Shown: positions 1-8,825 of the stretch, one piece after another
Numbering within the stretch: position 1 is the stretch's first letter
Layout: each line of letters opens with the position of its first letter
DNA from: Pseudonocardia hierapolitana
Lineage (GTDB): Bacteria > Actinomycetota > Actinomycetes > Mycobacteriales > Pseudonocardiaceae
Length of the DNA stretch: 64,000 nucleotides
Direction: 5' to 3'
NCBI RefSeq assembly: GCF_007994075.1
Contig: NZ_VIWU01000001.1
Coordinates: forward strand, 5,890,001-5,954,000
Notes under the pieces: generated by a model
The model's input: the letters and a program-made list of their open reading frames with translations, nothing else
Database searches by the model: none
What the model was told of the DNA's origin: nothing
Program-made: the position numbers and the translations under genes

Positions 1-137
1 GCCTGCCCTTCGGGCGCGCGGCGCCACCGAAGGCGGTCCCACGGCCAAGATCAAGGCCTCGGCGCGAAAACGGTCGAAAACGACACGAGAACCCACCGAA
101 CAGCCGATCACGCCGCCCGCAGCGCCGCCAACAGCCG

Positions 138-207
138 ACTTCACACACCCAGCACGCACTTCACACAAGGCCGGCCTTGTGTGAAGTCGCCACTGGGTGT
201 GTGAAGT
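138..207. repeat. Nested palindromic repeat, copy 1 (TTCACACA family)
   Basis: An inner perfect palindrome with 15-bp arms and no loop (158-172 with 173-187, arm ACTTCACACAAGGCC) sits inside an outer pair of perfect 15-bp arms (138-152 with 193-207, arm ACTTCACACACCCAG). The same two-tier design with nearly the same arm sequences recurs at 11767-11836. This marks it as a dispersed repeat rather than a chance hairpin. It lies in a gene-free stretch. Function is unknown; a palindromic mobile unit or a protein-binding site are both possible. Confidence 0.85.
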
Positions 208-860
208 GGTTGGGAGAGGGCTCGTGATCGGCCCGAGGAGTACATCAGGTCTCCGCCGAGCCCCGGTGTGCTGATCGGAGCGATCTCCGCAACCGGCGCA
301 CCCGTTCTCCGCCCACGCGCCCCGTCGACCGGGTGTGTGGCCCGACACGGGGCGCGCGAGCGCACACAGGGTGCGCGACGGGCGGGGAGATCCGCCATCG
401 CGTGTCCGTGAGAGCGGCCTGCTGGCGGCGCCGCGCGCCCCATCGGGCAGGCCCCCGGCCTGCCCGCACCGCATGCCCGAGGGGCCGTAGAGGCTCGCAG
501 GTCAAGGGTCGCGAAGCGATCGCGCAGCGACGCCGCAGGCGCCCTTGAGCTGGGAGGGGCGGCCCCGCACAATGCGCGGCGCCGCCAGCAGGCCATGACC
601 ACATCGGCCTGTCCGACTGGCGGGCCCCGACGTACGAGGGCCGGGTCAGCAGCGGCCTGCCCGGTGCGCAGGGCTGGCAGGAGGCCTTGACCGCGCGTTT
701 CCTGTCGAGCGGCCCGGAGGCCCTGTGCGGCGGCCCGGCGCAGAAGCCGTCGGCCCGCATGGCGCCAGGGCGCCAGGGCGCCTGGACCGCGTTGGCCTCG
801 GGCTGCCAGGGGCCCGGCGCGCGACCGCCTGGCCAGCAGCGGGCCCGCACGAGGCGCGGC
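208..860. other. Gene-free GC-rich stretch
   Basis: No convincing gene is seen. Open frames exist on both strands but are rich in Arg, Ala and Pro, lack any recognisable motif and have no consistent start with a ribosome binding site. Short reiterated GCGCCAGG motifs occur around 761-782. The 137 bases upstream of the first palindrome likewise hold no recognised gene. Confidence 0.5.
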
Positions 861-877
861 CCAGGAGGCCCTCCTGG
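861..877 (-). terminator. Hairpin downstream of the acyl-CoA dehydrogenase gene
   Basis: Perfect 8-bp stem (CCAGGAGG with CCTCCTGG) around a single central base, nine bases past the stop of the minus-strand gene at 887. There is no T tract, so it is at best an actinobacterial hairpin-type terminator. Assignment rests on position and symmetry only. Confidence 0.35.
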
Positions 878-886
878 ATGGAGCAG

Positions 887-2029
887 CTACCCCAGCAGCT
901 GCCGCCCGATGATCTCCTTCATGATCTCGTTGGTCCCCCCGAAGATCGCCTGTACGCGGGAGTCGACGAAGGCCTTCGCGATGGGGTACTCGAGCATGTA
1001 GCCGTAGCCGCCGTGCAGCTGCACGCAGCGGTCCACCACCCGCTTGAGCACGTCGCTCGCCCACCACTTGGCCTTGGCCGCGTCGGCCGGGTCGAGCCGG
1101 CCGGCCACGTGCTCGGTGAGGCAGCGGTCGACGAAGGCCTGGGTGACGTCGACCTCGGTGGCGATCTCCGCGAGCTCGAACCGGGTGTTCTGGAAAGCGG
1201 ACACCGGGCGGCCGAACGCGGTGCGCTCCTTCGTGTACTCCACGGTGACCTCGAGCGCCCGCGCCGCGCCCGCCGCGCAGCCGACCGCGATCGAGAGCCG
1301 TTCCTGCGCCAGGTTCTGCATCAGCGCGATCAGCCCGCCGCCCGGTTCGCCGAGCACGTTGGCATCCGGCACGCGGACGTCGGTGAACGACAGCTCCGCG
1401 GTGTCCTGCGCCTTCAGGCCTACCTTCTGCAGGCGGCGGCCGCGCTCGAACCCCGGCATCCCGCGTTCCACGACGAGCAGGCTGAACCCGCGGCTGCCGG
1501 CGTCCGGGTCGGTGCGCGCCACGACGATCACCAGGTCGGCCATGATCCCGTTGGTGATGAAGGTCTTCGCACCGTTGAGGACCCAGACGTCGCCGTCGCG
1601 GCGGGCGTTCGTCTGGATGCCCTGCAGGTCGGAGCCGGTGCCGGGCTCCGTCATCGCGATCGCGGTGATGATCTCACCGGAGCAGAAGCCGGGGAGCCAG
1701 CGCTGCTTCTGCTCGTCGGTGGCCAGGCGCAGCAGGTAGGGCGCCACCACGTCGTTCTGCAGCGGGAAGCCGACACCGCTCGCGCCCGCCCGCGACAGCT
1801 CCTCGGTGAGCACGGCGTTGTAGCGGAAGTCGGACACCCCTCCGCCGCCGAACTCGTCGGGCACGTCGATACCCAGCAGCCCCGCCCGCCCCGCCGCCAG
1901 CCAGACGTCGCGGCTGACCTGGCCGTCGTGCTCCCACTGCTCGTGGAACGGGGTGACCTCTTTGGCGATGAAGGTGCGGGCCAGGTCGCGGAAGGCGTCA
2001 TGTTCGGCGTCGAAGATGTCGCGCTGCAT
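887..2029 (-). CDS. Acyl-CoA dehydrogenase, long-chain (LCAD/FadE) type
   Basis: This 380-residue protein has the full acyl-CoA dehydrogenase fold. It should catalyse the FAD-dependent alpha,beta-dehydrogenation of acyl-CoA thioesters, the first step of beta-oxidation. Visible landmarks are MTEPGTGSDLQ (FAD and substrate contacts), ERTAFGRPV, the LHGGYGYMLEYPIAKAF segment and a C-terminal IFGGTNEIMKEIIGR. The last two segments are characteristic of mammalian LCAD-type enzymes. The YEGT-type catalytic glutamate of medium-chain enzymes is replaced by glycine. The alternative base used by LCAD and isovaleryl-CoA dehydrogenase probably lies in LEVTVEYTKER (inference from alignment by eye). It is a single gene with no obvious operon partner; a membrane protein gene is 40 bases upstream on the same strand. 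Exact chain-length preference cannot be told from sequence. Confidence 0.93.
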   Translation of the reverse strand: MQRDIFDAEHDAFRDLARTFIAKEVTPFHEQWEHDGQVSRDVWLAAGRAGLLGIDVPDEFGGGGVSDFRYNAVLTEELSRAGASGVGFPLQNDVVAPYLLRLATDEQKQRWLPGFCSGEIITAIAMTEPGTGSDLQGIQTNARRDGDVWVLNGAKTFITNGIMADLVIVVARTDPDAGSRGFSLLVVERGMPGFERGRRLQKVGLKAQDTAELSFTDVRVPDANVLGEPGGGLIALMQNLAQERLSIAVGCAAGAARALEVTVEYTKERTAFGRPVSAFQNTRFELAEIATEVDVTQAFVDRCLTEHVAGRLDPADAAKAKWWASDVLKRVVDRCVQLHGGYGYMLEYPIAKAFVDSRVQAIFGGTNEIMKEIIGRQLLG

Positions 2030-2069
2030 CGGCCGAGTCTCACATACCGAGCGGTAACCAAGAAGCGAG

Positions 2070-2705
2070 CTAGAAGCCCCGCGATGGTGGCACGTCCACC
2101 CACGACAGGAAGAGGAGCACGAGGACCAGGGTCCCCACCCCGATCCAGCCGAGGACGATCCCCGCGATCGCCAAGCCGCCGCCGGGCTCGCCGCGCTCCG
2201 CGATCTGCTGGCGCGCGACGTACCCGAAGATCAGCGCCATGATGCTGCCGACCCAGTAGATCCACAGGATCCCCAGGACGAGCGAGGCGATCGCCATGCC
2301 GTTGGTCGGCCGCGTCACGTAGGCGACGTAGCCCGGCGGCGGGTACCAGCCCTGGTACGGCGGGCCGTATCCGGCCGGGTGCCCGGAGGGAGCGTTGTAC
2401 GGCGCCGGGCCCTGGGGGCCGTACGGCGAGGTGGGTGGTGGGCCGAGGGGGAGCCCGGTCCGCGGGTCGTACGCCCGACCCGGCAGCGGGTCGTAGGGCA
2501 GCGTCGTCTGAGGGCCGTACGCCGGAGCGGTCGGCTGTTCGTAGGGCGGAGCGGGCGCCGGTCCCGCAGGCTTGTCGAAGGACATGCCGCCCTGCGGTTG
2601 GGGGATCTGCACGGTGGCCGAGTCGGCCTGCCCGGCCGGGTCCCGCTGCGGTTCGGACGGCTGCCGCGGTTCGGACGGTTGCTGCGGATCGGGCGTGCTC
2701 ATCAT
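2070..2705 (-). CDS. Proline-rich DUF4190-like membrane protein
   Basis: This is a 211-residue protein. The first 115 or so residues are a low-complexity Pro/Gln/Tyr/Gly-rich cytoplasmic segment with repeated YGP, YDP and PYG motifs. Two predicted transmembrane helices follow (around GMAIASLVLGILWIYWVG and GLAIAGIVLGWIGVGTLVLVLL), joined by a loop with RQQIAERGE. That pair is the usual layout of actinobacterial DUF4190 proteins, whose function is not known. Two adjacent ATG codons (2705 and 2702) follow a strong GAGGGGGG ribosome binding site; either could be the start. A longer open frame upstream was rejected because it runs through that ribosome binding site and into the divergent gene's start region. 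The gene is divergent from the alpha/beta hydrolase at 2803. Confidence 0.8.
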   Translation of the reverse strand: MMSTPDPQQPSEPRQPSEPQRDPAGQADSATVQIPQPQGGMSFDKPAGPAPAPPYEQPTAPAYGPQTTLPYDPLPGRAYDPRTGLPLGPPPTSPYGPQGPAPYNAPSGHPAGYGPPYQGWYPPPGYVAYVTRPTNGMAIASLVLGILWIYWVGSIMALIFGYVARQQIAERGEPGGGLAIAGIVLGWIGVGTLVLVLLFLSWVDVPPSRGF

Positions 2706-2802
2706 GTCCCCCCTCGACACGGCGGCTTTGCACAGATCGTTCCTTCCCCACCCCCTACCGGCGACGGCGGGGTTGCCCGGGAGATCGGTAGCGTGTCGCC
2801 CC

Positions 2803-3852
2803 GTGGACCTCCCGGCCGCCGCGGTCAACGTCGTCGGCATGGTGCGCGGTGGCGTGGCCGACCTGCGCCGGATGCCGCGCGAGTTGGTCGACGACGGCCC
2901 GCGTGGCGCGCTCTACCGGTACGTCCCGACGCCCGGGGTGGCGCCTGCGGGCGGCGAGCCGGTGCTGCTGGTCCCCCCGCTCGGCGCCCCCGACTTCGCC
3001 TACGACCTGCGCCGCGGTTGCTCGCTCGTGGAGCACCTGCTCTCCGAGGGCCGGCTCGTGTACCTCATCGACCACGGGCCGAAGTCGTTCTCCGACCGTC
3101 GCCTCGGCATGGAGCACTGGGTCGACGACGTCGTGCCGTGGGCCGCGCGGCTCACCGCCGAGGACGCCGGACCGGACGTCCACCTCGTCGGCTGGTCGCT
3201 CGCGGGAATCTTCTGCTCGCTGGCCGTCGCCGCGGGGGTGCAGGCGGGCGAGCCGCTCCCGGTGCGGACCCTCACGATGATCGGCAGCCCGGTCGACGTG
3301 TCGGCCGTGCCGTTCGTGGCCCCGCTGCGGCCACTGGCGATGGTGACCGGCGGGCGCGGCCTGTCGGCGGTCTACCGCGCGATCGGGAGCTTCCCGGCGC
3401 CCGTGGTGAGCGCCGCGTTCCAGCTCGTGGCCGTCGACAAGCTGGTCACGAAGCCGCTGACGGTGCTGTCCCAGCTCGACGACCGCGACGCGCTCGCCCA
3501 GATCGAGGCCGTCGAGTACCTGATGCGCAACATGCACGGCTACCCGGGCCGCGTGTTCGGTCAGATCTTCCACCTCATGCTGCGCCGCAACGACCTCGCC
3601 GACGGCGAGCTGTCACTGGGCGGGCGGTCCATCCGGCTCGCCGCCGTGCAGGTCCCGGTGCTGGTGGTGGGCGGCCGCTCCGACCTGATCGCGCCGCTGC
3701 CGGCCGTGCAGAAGGTCGTGGGGCTCCTCACCGGTGCCCCCGAGGTGCGCTTCAGCACCGCACCCGGCGGGCACCTGGGGGTGCTCACCGGGCGCGGCGC
3801 GCGCACCACCACCTGGTCGGCCCTGGACGAGTTCCTGGCCGACCACGGCTGA
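2803..3852 (+). CDS. Alpha/beta hydrolase, PhaC-like
   Basis: A 349-residue alpha/beta hydrolase resembling the polyhydroxyalkanoate synthase PhaC/acyltransferase group. The nucleophile elbow reads HLVGWSLAG, so serine takes the place of the catalytic cysteine of true PhaC enzymes. The downstream GRSDLIAPL and PGGHLGVLTG supply the likely acid and histidine. This pattern fits a hydrolase or acyltransferase rather than a PHA polymerase, and the substrate is unknown. The GTG at 2803 was chosen because in-frame sequence further upstream overlaps the promoter and leader of the divergent membrane-protein gene. The gene is monocistronic and convergent with the dienelactone hydrolase gene 10 bases downstream. 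Confidence 0.85.
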   Translation: MDLPAAAVNVVGMVRGGVADLRRMPRELVDDGPRGALYRYVPTPGVAPAGGEPVLLVPPLGAPDFAYDLRRGCSLVEHLLSEGRLVYLIDHGPKSFSDRRLGMEHWVDDVVPWAARLTAEDAGPDVHLVGWSLAGIFCSLAVAAGVQAGEPLPVRTLTMIGSPVDVSAVPFVAPLRPLAMVTGGRGLSAVYRAIGSFPAPVVSAAFQLVAVDKLVTKPLTVLSQLDDRDALAQIEAVEYLMRNMHGYPGRVFGQIFHLMLRRNDLADGELSLGGRSIRLAAVQVPVLVVGGRSDLIAPLPAVQKVVGLLTGAPEVRFSTAPGGHLGVLTGRGARTTTWSALDEFLADHG

Positions 3853-3862
3853 CCCGGGCCGA

Positions 3863-4558
3863 TCAGGCCAGATGCGTGCGGAGGAACGCCACCGTGCGGT
3901 CCCAGGCGATCTGCGCCTGCTCGGCGTCGTACGTGCCGAGGTGGTTCTCGTCGTTGAAGAACGCGTGGCCCGCCGGGTAGGTGTGGAACTCCGGCTGCAC
4001 CCCGGACTCGTCCTCGATCCGCGCGGCGAGCGCACGCACGGCCTCGGGGTTCGCGTAGTCGTCCTGCTCGCCGAAGTGCCCGAGCAACGGCGCGGTGAGC
4101 CCGGAGAAGCTGGGGTAGTCCTCTCCCAGCACGCCGTAGAACGGTACCGCCGCGCCGATCTTGTCGCCCTGCTGCGCGGCGAGCACGAGCACGAAGCCGC
4201 CGCCCATGCAGAAGCCGACCGCGCCGACCTTCCGGGAGGTGACCGCCTCGTGGCCGAGCAGGTGGTCCACGGCACCCGCGAGGTCGCGAGCGGCCTGCTG
4301 GACCGGGAGCTTCTGCATCAGCTCCCCTGCCTCGGCGGCGTCGTGCGTGGTGGTGCCGCCGTAGAGGTCGGGCGCCAGCGCGACGAATCCCTCCGCGGCG
4401 AGCCGGTTGGTGACGTCGGCGATGTGGTTCGTCAGCCCCCACCACTCCTGGATGACGACGACACCCGGGCCGCTGCCGGAGGCGGGGACGGCGAGGTAGC
4501 CGTGCGCCGTTCCGCCGTTCGAGGGGAACGTGACGTTCTGGAGCGGGTTCTCGGTCAC
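3863..4558 (-). CDS. Dienelactone hydrolase family protein
   Basis: A 231-residue dienelactone hydrolase-fold protein. The Cys-Asp-His triad is visible: Cys in VGFCMGGG, Asp in GEQDDYA and His in YPAGHAFFN. Early residues VVVIQEWWGLTNHI include the conserved glutamate that assists the cysteine in this family. Family members hydrolyse dienelactones in chlorocatechol degradation, but many actinobacterial homologues act on other small esters, and no aromatic ring-cleavage genes lie nearby. An ATG at 4567 is directly abutted by the GGTGAG ribosome binding site. The GTG at 4558 sits nine bases after it and is the better start. Confidence 0.88.
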   Translation of the reverse strand: MTENPLQNVTFPSNGGTAHGYLAVPASGSGPGVVVIQEWWGLTNHIADVTNRLAAEGFVALAPDLYGGTTTHDAAEAGELMQKLPVQQAARDLAGAVDHLLGHEAVTSRKVGAVGFCMGGGFVLVLAAQQGDKIGAAVPFYGVLGEDYPSFSGLTAPLLGHFGEQDDYANPEAVRALAARIEDESGVQPEFHTYPAGHAFFNDENHLGTYDAEQAQIAWDRTVAFLRTHLA

Positions 4559-4649
4559 GGCCCACATCTCACCACGCCCATATGGGCGCCGCTGGATCCC
4601 CCACTCCGGGACGATCCGGACGGTGTGAGAAACGGTGCAGGTCGGAGGC

Positions 4650-4686
4650 TTGGGTGAGGCGAGGGAAGCGGACTAGCGTCGCGTAC
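4650..4686 (+). promoter_or_regulatory. Promoter of the tmsAB pair, probably leaderless
   Basis: TTGGGT (4650-4655) and TAGCGT (4674-4679) are separated by 18 bases and match a housekeeping sigma promoter. The -10 ends seven bases before the ATG at 4687, and no ribosome binding site lies close to it. The transcript therefore probably starts at or next to the start codon. Confidence 0.5.
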
Positions 4687-6039
4687 ATGACCTTGACGCC
4701 CAGCCGGCACGACGCAGCGGTGGCGGATCTCGTCGGTCGATACCGGGCGCTGCCGCCGGGCACGCGGGTGCGGCTGGCCAAGAAGACCTCGAACCTGTTC
4801 CGCTTCGGCGACGCCGAACCCACCGGGACCCTCGACGCGTCCGCGCTGGCCGGCGTGATCTCCGTCGACGACGTGGCGCGCACGGCCGACGTGCAGGGCA
4901 TGACCACCTACGAGGACCTGGTCGAGGCCACCCTGCCGCACCGGCTGATGCCGCTGGTGGTGCCGCAGCTGAAGACGATCACGCTGGGCGGCGCGGTCAC
5001 CGGGCTGGGCATCGAGTCCACGTCGTTCCGGCACGGGCTGCCGCACGAGTCGGTGCTCGAGATGGACATCCTCACGCCGGAGGGTGAGCTCGTCACGGCC
5101 ACGCCCGACGGCGAGCACGCCGACCTCTTCGCCGGCTTCCCCAACTCCTACGGCACCCTCGGCTACGCACTGCGGTTGAAGATCGAGCTGCAGCCGGTCT
5201 CCCCGTACGTCCGGCTGGAGCACCGGCGCGTGTCCACGGAGGACCTCGCGGCCACGATCACCGAGGTCTGCGGCGATGGCAGTGCAGCCGGGCCCGACTT
5301 CGTCGACGGCACGGTCTTCGAGCCGGGGGAGCAGTACCTCACGCTCGGCACGTTCACCGAGGACCCGGGGCCGGGCGTGAGCGACTACACCGGCCAGCAG
5401 ATCTTCTACCGCTCCATCCGCGAGCGGACCTCCGACGTGCTCACCGTGCACGACTACATCTGGCGCTGGGACACCGACTGGTTCTGGTGCTCCCGCGCGC
5501 TGGGCGCGCAGCACCCCGTGGTGCGCAGGTTCTGGCCGCGCCGCTACCGCCGTTCCGACGTCTACCGCCGCATCGTCGCCCTCGACCGGCGCTACGGCTT
5601 CTCCCGGCTCGCCCACCGCGTCACCCGCACGCCGCAGGAGGAGCCGGTGATCCAGGACGTCGAGATCCCGGTCGAGCGGCTCGCCGAGTTCCTCGACGCG
5701 TTCCACCGCGACATCGGCATCCGCCCGGTGTGGCTGTGCCCGCTGCGGCTGCGCGGTGAGCGGACGTGGCCGCTCTACCCGATGCAGCCCGGCGAGCTGT
5801 ACGTCAACGTCGGGTTCTGGTCGAGCGTGCCGGAGGTGCCGGGGCGACCGGACGCGCACAACCGGCGGATCGAGGAGCTCGTCGCCGATCTCGGCGGCCA
5901 CAAGTCGCTGTACTCCACAGTGCACTACGACGAAGGTGAGTTCTGGAAGCACTACAACGGGCCGGCCTACCGCGCGCTCAAGGAGCGCTACGACCCGCAC
6001 GGCAGGCAGCCCGATCTGTACTCCAAGGTCACCAGGTGA
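4687..6039 (+). CDS. tmsA: TmsA-like FAD-binding oxidoreductase (10-methylene fatty acid reductase)
   Basis: A 450-residue FAD-linked oxidoreductase of the DWARF1/24-dehydrocholesterol reductase-like group. The FAD-binding half is seen in TLGGAVTGLGIESTSFRHG and NSYGTLGYALRLKIEL. The C-terminal half is rich in aromatic and arginine residues. Its partner is a fatty-acid methyltransferase starting 12 bases downstream. In actinobacteria this pairing (TmsA/BfaA with TmsB/BfaB) makes 10-methyl branched (tuberculostearic-type) fatty acids. TmsB methylates the double bond of oleoyl phospholipids to a 10-methylene intermediate and TmsA reduces it. The assignment is by family and context. No separate TmsC gene is present here. 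The ATG at 4687 is preceded by a good promoter and excludes a poorly conserved upstream extension. Confidence 0.82.
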   Translation: MTLTPSRHDAAVADLVGRYRALPPGTRVRLAKKTSNLFRFGDAEPTGTLDASALAGVISVDDVARTADVQGMTTYEDLVEATLPHRLMPLVVPQLKTITLGGAVTGLGIESTSFRHGLPHESVLEMDILTPEGELVTATPDGEHADLFAGFPNSYGTLGYALRLKIELQPVSPYVRLEHRRVSTEDLAATITEVCGDGSAAGPDFVDGTVFEPGEQYLTLGTFTEDPGPGVSDYTGQQIFYRSIRERTSDVLTVHDYIWRWDTDWFWCSRALGAQHPVVRRFWPRRYRRSDVYRRIVALDRRYGFSRLAHRVTRTPQEEPVIQDVEIPVERLAEFLDAFHRDIGIRPVWLCPLRLRGERTWPLYPMQPGELYVNVGFWSSVPEVPGRPDAHNRRIEELVADLGGHKSLYSTVHYDEGEFWKHYNGPAYRALKERYDPHGRQPDLYSKVTR

Positions 6040-6050
6040 AGGGGGCAGTC

Positions 6051-7280
6051 ATGCAGGTAGCAGAGCTCATCTCCGACGTCCTCGGCGAGGACGTGCCGAT
6101 CCGGGTGGTGGCCTACGACGGCAGCAAAGCCGGGCCGGACCGTTCCGACGTCGGGCTGAAGATCCTCACGCCGCGCGCGCTCGCCAGGCTCGCGACCGCA
6201 CCGGGCACCCTCGGGCTCGCCCGCGCCTACGTCACGGGCGAGATCGAAGTGGACGGCGACGTCTACGACGTGCTGAACGCCATGGCCGACGTCACGCTGC
6301 ACGACCTCAGCCGCAAGGAGCAGGTGCGGCTCGCGCGCAGGCTGTTCCCGGTGTGGCTGCGCCACCGCCAGCCGCCGCCCGAGTTCGAGTACCGCCCGCC
6401 GGGCCGGCTGCACTCGAAGTCTCGCGACAGCAAGGCGATCTCGCACCACTACGACGTGTCCAACCGCTTCTACGAGTGGGTGCTCGGCCCGTCGATGGCG
6501 TACACGTGCGCGGTCTACGCCACCGAGAACACCACGCTCGAGGAGGCACAGGCCGCCAAGCACGAGCTGGTGGCGCAGAAGCTGGCGCTGAAGCCGGGAA
6601 TGCGCCTGCTCGACGTCGGCTGCGGCTGGGGCGGCATGGTGATGCACGCGGCCGCCGAGCACGGCGTCAAGGCACTGGGCGTCACGCTCTCGCGCAACCA
6701 GGCCGAGTGGGCGCAGGCCGAGATCGAGCGCAGGGGCCTGTCCGGCCTCGCCGAGGTGCGCCACCTCGACTACCGCGACGCGCCCGAGTCCGAGTTCGAC
6801 GCGATCAGCTCGATCGGGCTCACCGAGCACATCGGGAAGGACAACCTGCCGAGCTACTTCTCGTCGTTGTACGACCGGCTCAAGCCGGAGGGGCGGCTGC
6901 TCAACCACTGCATCACCCAGCCGCGCACGCCGACCCGCAAGCTCGACGCGTTCATCGCGCGCTACGTGTTCCCAGACGGACAGCTGGAGCCGGTCGGGCA
7001 CCTGATCTCCGTCATGAACGACAGCGGGTTCGAGGTCCGGCACGAGGAGAACCTGCGCGAGCACTACGCGCTCACCCTCGCCGGGTGGTGCCGCAACTTG
7101 GAGGAGCACTGGGAGGAGGCAGTCGCCGAGGTCGGACTCGGACGGGCGCGCGTGTGGCGGCTCTACATGGCGGCCAGCCGGCTCGGGTTCGAGCGCGACA
7201 ACATCCAGCTGCACCAGGTGCTCGGGGTGAAGGTCGGCGACCGCGGCCGTTCGGGCTTCCCGCTTCGGGGCTGGTCGTGA
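6051..7280 (+). CDS. tmsB: TmsB-like fatty acid methyltransferase (cyclopropane synthase family)
   Basis: A 409-residue S-adenosylmethionine-dependent methyltransferase of the cyclopropane fatty acid synthase family. The N-terminal 100-130 residues are the lipid-binding extension. The SAM site is LLDVGCGWGGMVMHAA, followed by GVTLSRNQAEWAQ and SSIGLTEHIG. It should transfer a methyl group to the double bond of unsaturated acyl chains in membrane phospholipids. With the adjacent FAD reductase it forms the tuberculostearic acid-type module (ufaA1/bfaB equivalent in mycobacteria). The ATG at 6051 has AAGGGGG five to six bases upstream. A GTG at 6036 overlaps the tmsA stop and is less likely. The two genes are almost certainly co-transcribed. 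Confidence 0.87.
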   Translation: MQVAELISDVLGEDVPIRVVAYDGSKAGPDRSDVGLKILTPRALARLATAPGTLGLARAYVTGEIEVDGDVYDVLNAMADVTLHDLSRKEQVRLARRLFPVWLRHRQPPPEFEYRPPGRLHSKSRDSKAISHHYDVSNRFYEWVLGPSMAYTCAVYATENTTLEEAQAAKHELVAQKLALKPGMRLLDVGCGWGGMVMHAAAEHGVKALGVTLSRNQAEWAQAEIERRGLSGLAEVRHLDYRDAPESEFDAISSIGLTEHIGKDNLPSYFSSLYDRLKPEGRLLNHCITQPRTPTRKLDAFIARYVFPDGQLEPVGHLISVMNDSGFEVRHEENLREHYALTLAGWCRNLEEHWEEAVAEVGLGRARVWRLYMAASRLGFERDNIQLHQVLGVKVGDRGRSGFPLRGWS

Positions 7281-7354
7281 CGCGCCGCTACTGAGCGAAC
7301 ACGATGCTCCACCTCCCGTATCCACACGCGAACCGGAACCGGGAGAATGGCGAC

Positions 7355-8749
7355 GTGGTCGACCGCCTCTCGCCGCTGGACGCGTCGTTCCTCTTCGCCG
7401 AGCACCGCACCGCGGCGATGCACGTGGGCGCCGTCATGACGTTCGCGCCGCCGGAGGACGGCCCGTTCGATCCGGAGGCCTTCACCGAGCTCATCGGGCA
7501 CCGGCTCGCGCTCGTGCCGCGGTACCGGCAGAAGGTGCGGGAGGTACCCGGCGGCCTGGGGCTGCCGGTGTGGGTGGACGACCCGGACTTCGATCTGCGC
7601 TTCCACGTCCGGCGGTCCGCGCTGCCGGCGCCCGGCACGGAGGAGGAGCTGCTCGAGCTCGTGGGGCGGCTGCTCGCCCGGCAGCTCGACCGCTCGCGCC
7701 CACTGTGGGAGGTCTACCTCGTCGAGGGCCTCGCCGACGGCCGGTTTGCCGTCGTCACCAAGAGCCACCACGCGATGGTCGACGGGCTCGCGTCCATGGA
7801 CGTCGGCGCGGCCCTGCTGGACCTCACCCCGCAGCCGCGCGACACCCCGGACGACCACTGGGAGCCCGCGCCCGAACCATCCGGGCTGGAGCTCGCCGCG
7901 TCCGCCGCCGCGCACGCGCTGCGCAGGCCGCGGGACGTGCTCGACGTCGCAGGGCGGGCGCTCACCGACGTCCGGGAGGCCGTGTCGACGGTCGGCCGGA
8001 CCGTGGAGGGCGTGCTCGCCGCGGGGCGCAGCGCCGCCACCGTCCGGCCGGTGCAGCCGCTCAACGCGGCCACCGGTCAGCAGCGGCGCTACGGCATGTG
8101 CCGCACGTCGCTCGCCGAACACCGGGCCGTCCGCAGAGCGCACGGCGGCACCGTCAACGACGTCGTGCTCGCCGTGGTCACCGGCGCCATCCGCCGCTGG
8201 CTGATCAGCCGGGGCGAGCCGCTCACGGCCGACACCTCCGTCCGCGCGATGGTCCCGGTGAGCGTGCGCGCCCGCGCCCGCGGCGCCGCCGCGGCCGGCA
8301 ACAGCATCTCGGCCTACCTGGTGGACCTGCCGGTCATCGAGGAGGACCCGGTGCAGCGCCTCGCCGTGGTACGCGACGCCATGGAGGTGCACAAGCGCAG
8401 CGGGCAGGCGGTGGGCGCCGCAACGCTGATCAAGCTGGTCGGGCTGGCCCCGCCGATCGTGCACAGCCTCGGTGCACGGCTGGCCAGCCAGTACTCCAGC
8501 AACTTCTACAACGTGCTCGTCACCAACGTCCCCGGCCCGCCCCGCCCGCTCTACGCGATGGGCGCCCGGATGCTCGACATGTTCCCCGTGGTGCCGCTCG
8601 CGGGCGGCCAGGCCGTCGCGATCGGGATCACGTCCTACGACAACGGTGTCCACTACGGCCTCACCGCCGACCGCGACGCCCTCCCCGACGTCGACCTCCT
8701 CGCCGGGTTCGTCGCCGAGTCCTTGTCCGAGCTCGTCGCCCTTTCCTGA
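7355..8749 (+). CDS. Wax ester synthase/diacylglycerol acyltransferase (WS/DGAT)
   Basis: A 464-residue bacterial WS/DGAT (tgs-like) acyltransferase. It would esterify diacylglycerol or fatty alcohols with acyl-CoA to make storage triacylglycerol or wax esters, working at the membrane surface. The start LSPLDASFLFAEH is diagnostic. The catalytic HHxxxDG motif is at residues 138-144 (HHAMVDG). The C-terminal ITSYDNGVHYGLTADRD is also typical. The GTG at 7355 is preceded by GGGAG and places LSPLDASF at the usual position. It lies 75 bases after tmsB on the same strand, so methyl-branched acyl chains and neutral lipid storage may be linked, though co-transcription is not shown. Confidence 0.9.
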   Translation: MVDRLSPLDASFLFAEHRTAAMHVGAVMTFAPPEDGPFDPEAFTELIGHRLALVPRYRQKVREVPGGLGLPVWVDDPDFDLRFHVRRSALPAPGTEEELLELVGRLLARQLDRSRPLWEVYLVEGLADGRFAVVTKSHHAMVDGLASMDVGAALLDLTPQPRDTPDDHWEPAPEPSGLELAASAAAHALRRPRDVLDVAGRALTDVREAVSTVGRTVEGVLAAGRSAATVRPVQPLNAATGQQRRYGMCRTSLAEHRAVRRAHGGTVNDVVLAVVTGAIRRWLISRGEPLTADTSVRAMVPVSVRARARGAAAAGNSISAYLVDLPVIEEDPVQRLAVVRDAMEVHKRSGQAVGAATLIKLVGLAPPIVHSLGARLASQYSSNFYNVLVTNVPGPPRPLYAMGARMLDMFPVVPLAGGQAVAIGITSYDNGVHYGLTADRDALPDVDLLAGFVAESLSELVALS

Positions 8750-8825
8750 CCCACCCGCACCCGATCAAGTCGGTCCGGAGTAACCCCGCCGTCCGTTCAG
8801 AGCAGTGGCACGGCATCCTGCCTTC

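Noticed and set aside
141..1067. Possible 308-residue and 201-residue genes in the first kilobase
   Set aside because: Low-complexity Arg/Ala/Pro sequence, overlap with each other, with the palindrome or with the acyl-CoA dehydrogenase gene, and no start signal or known motif.
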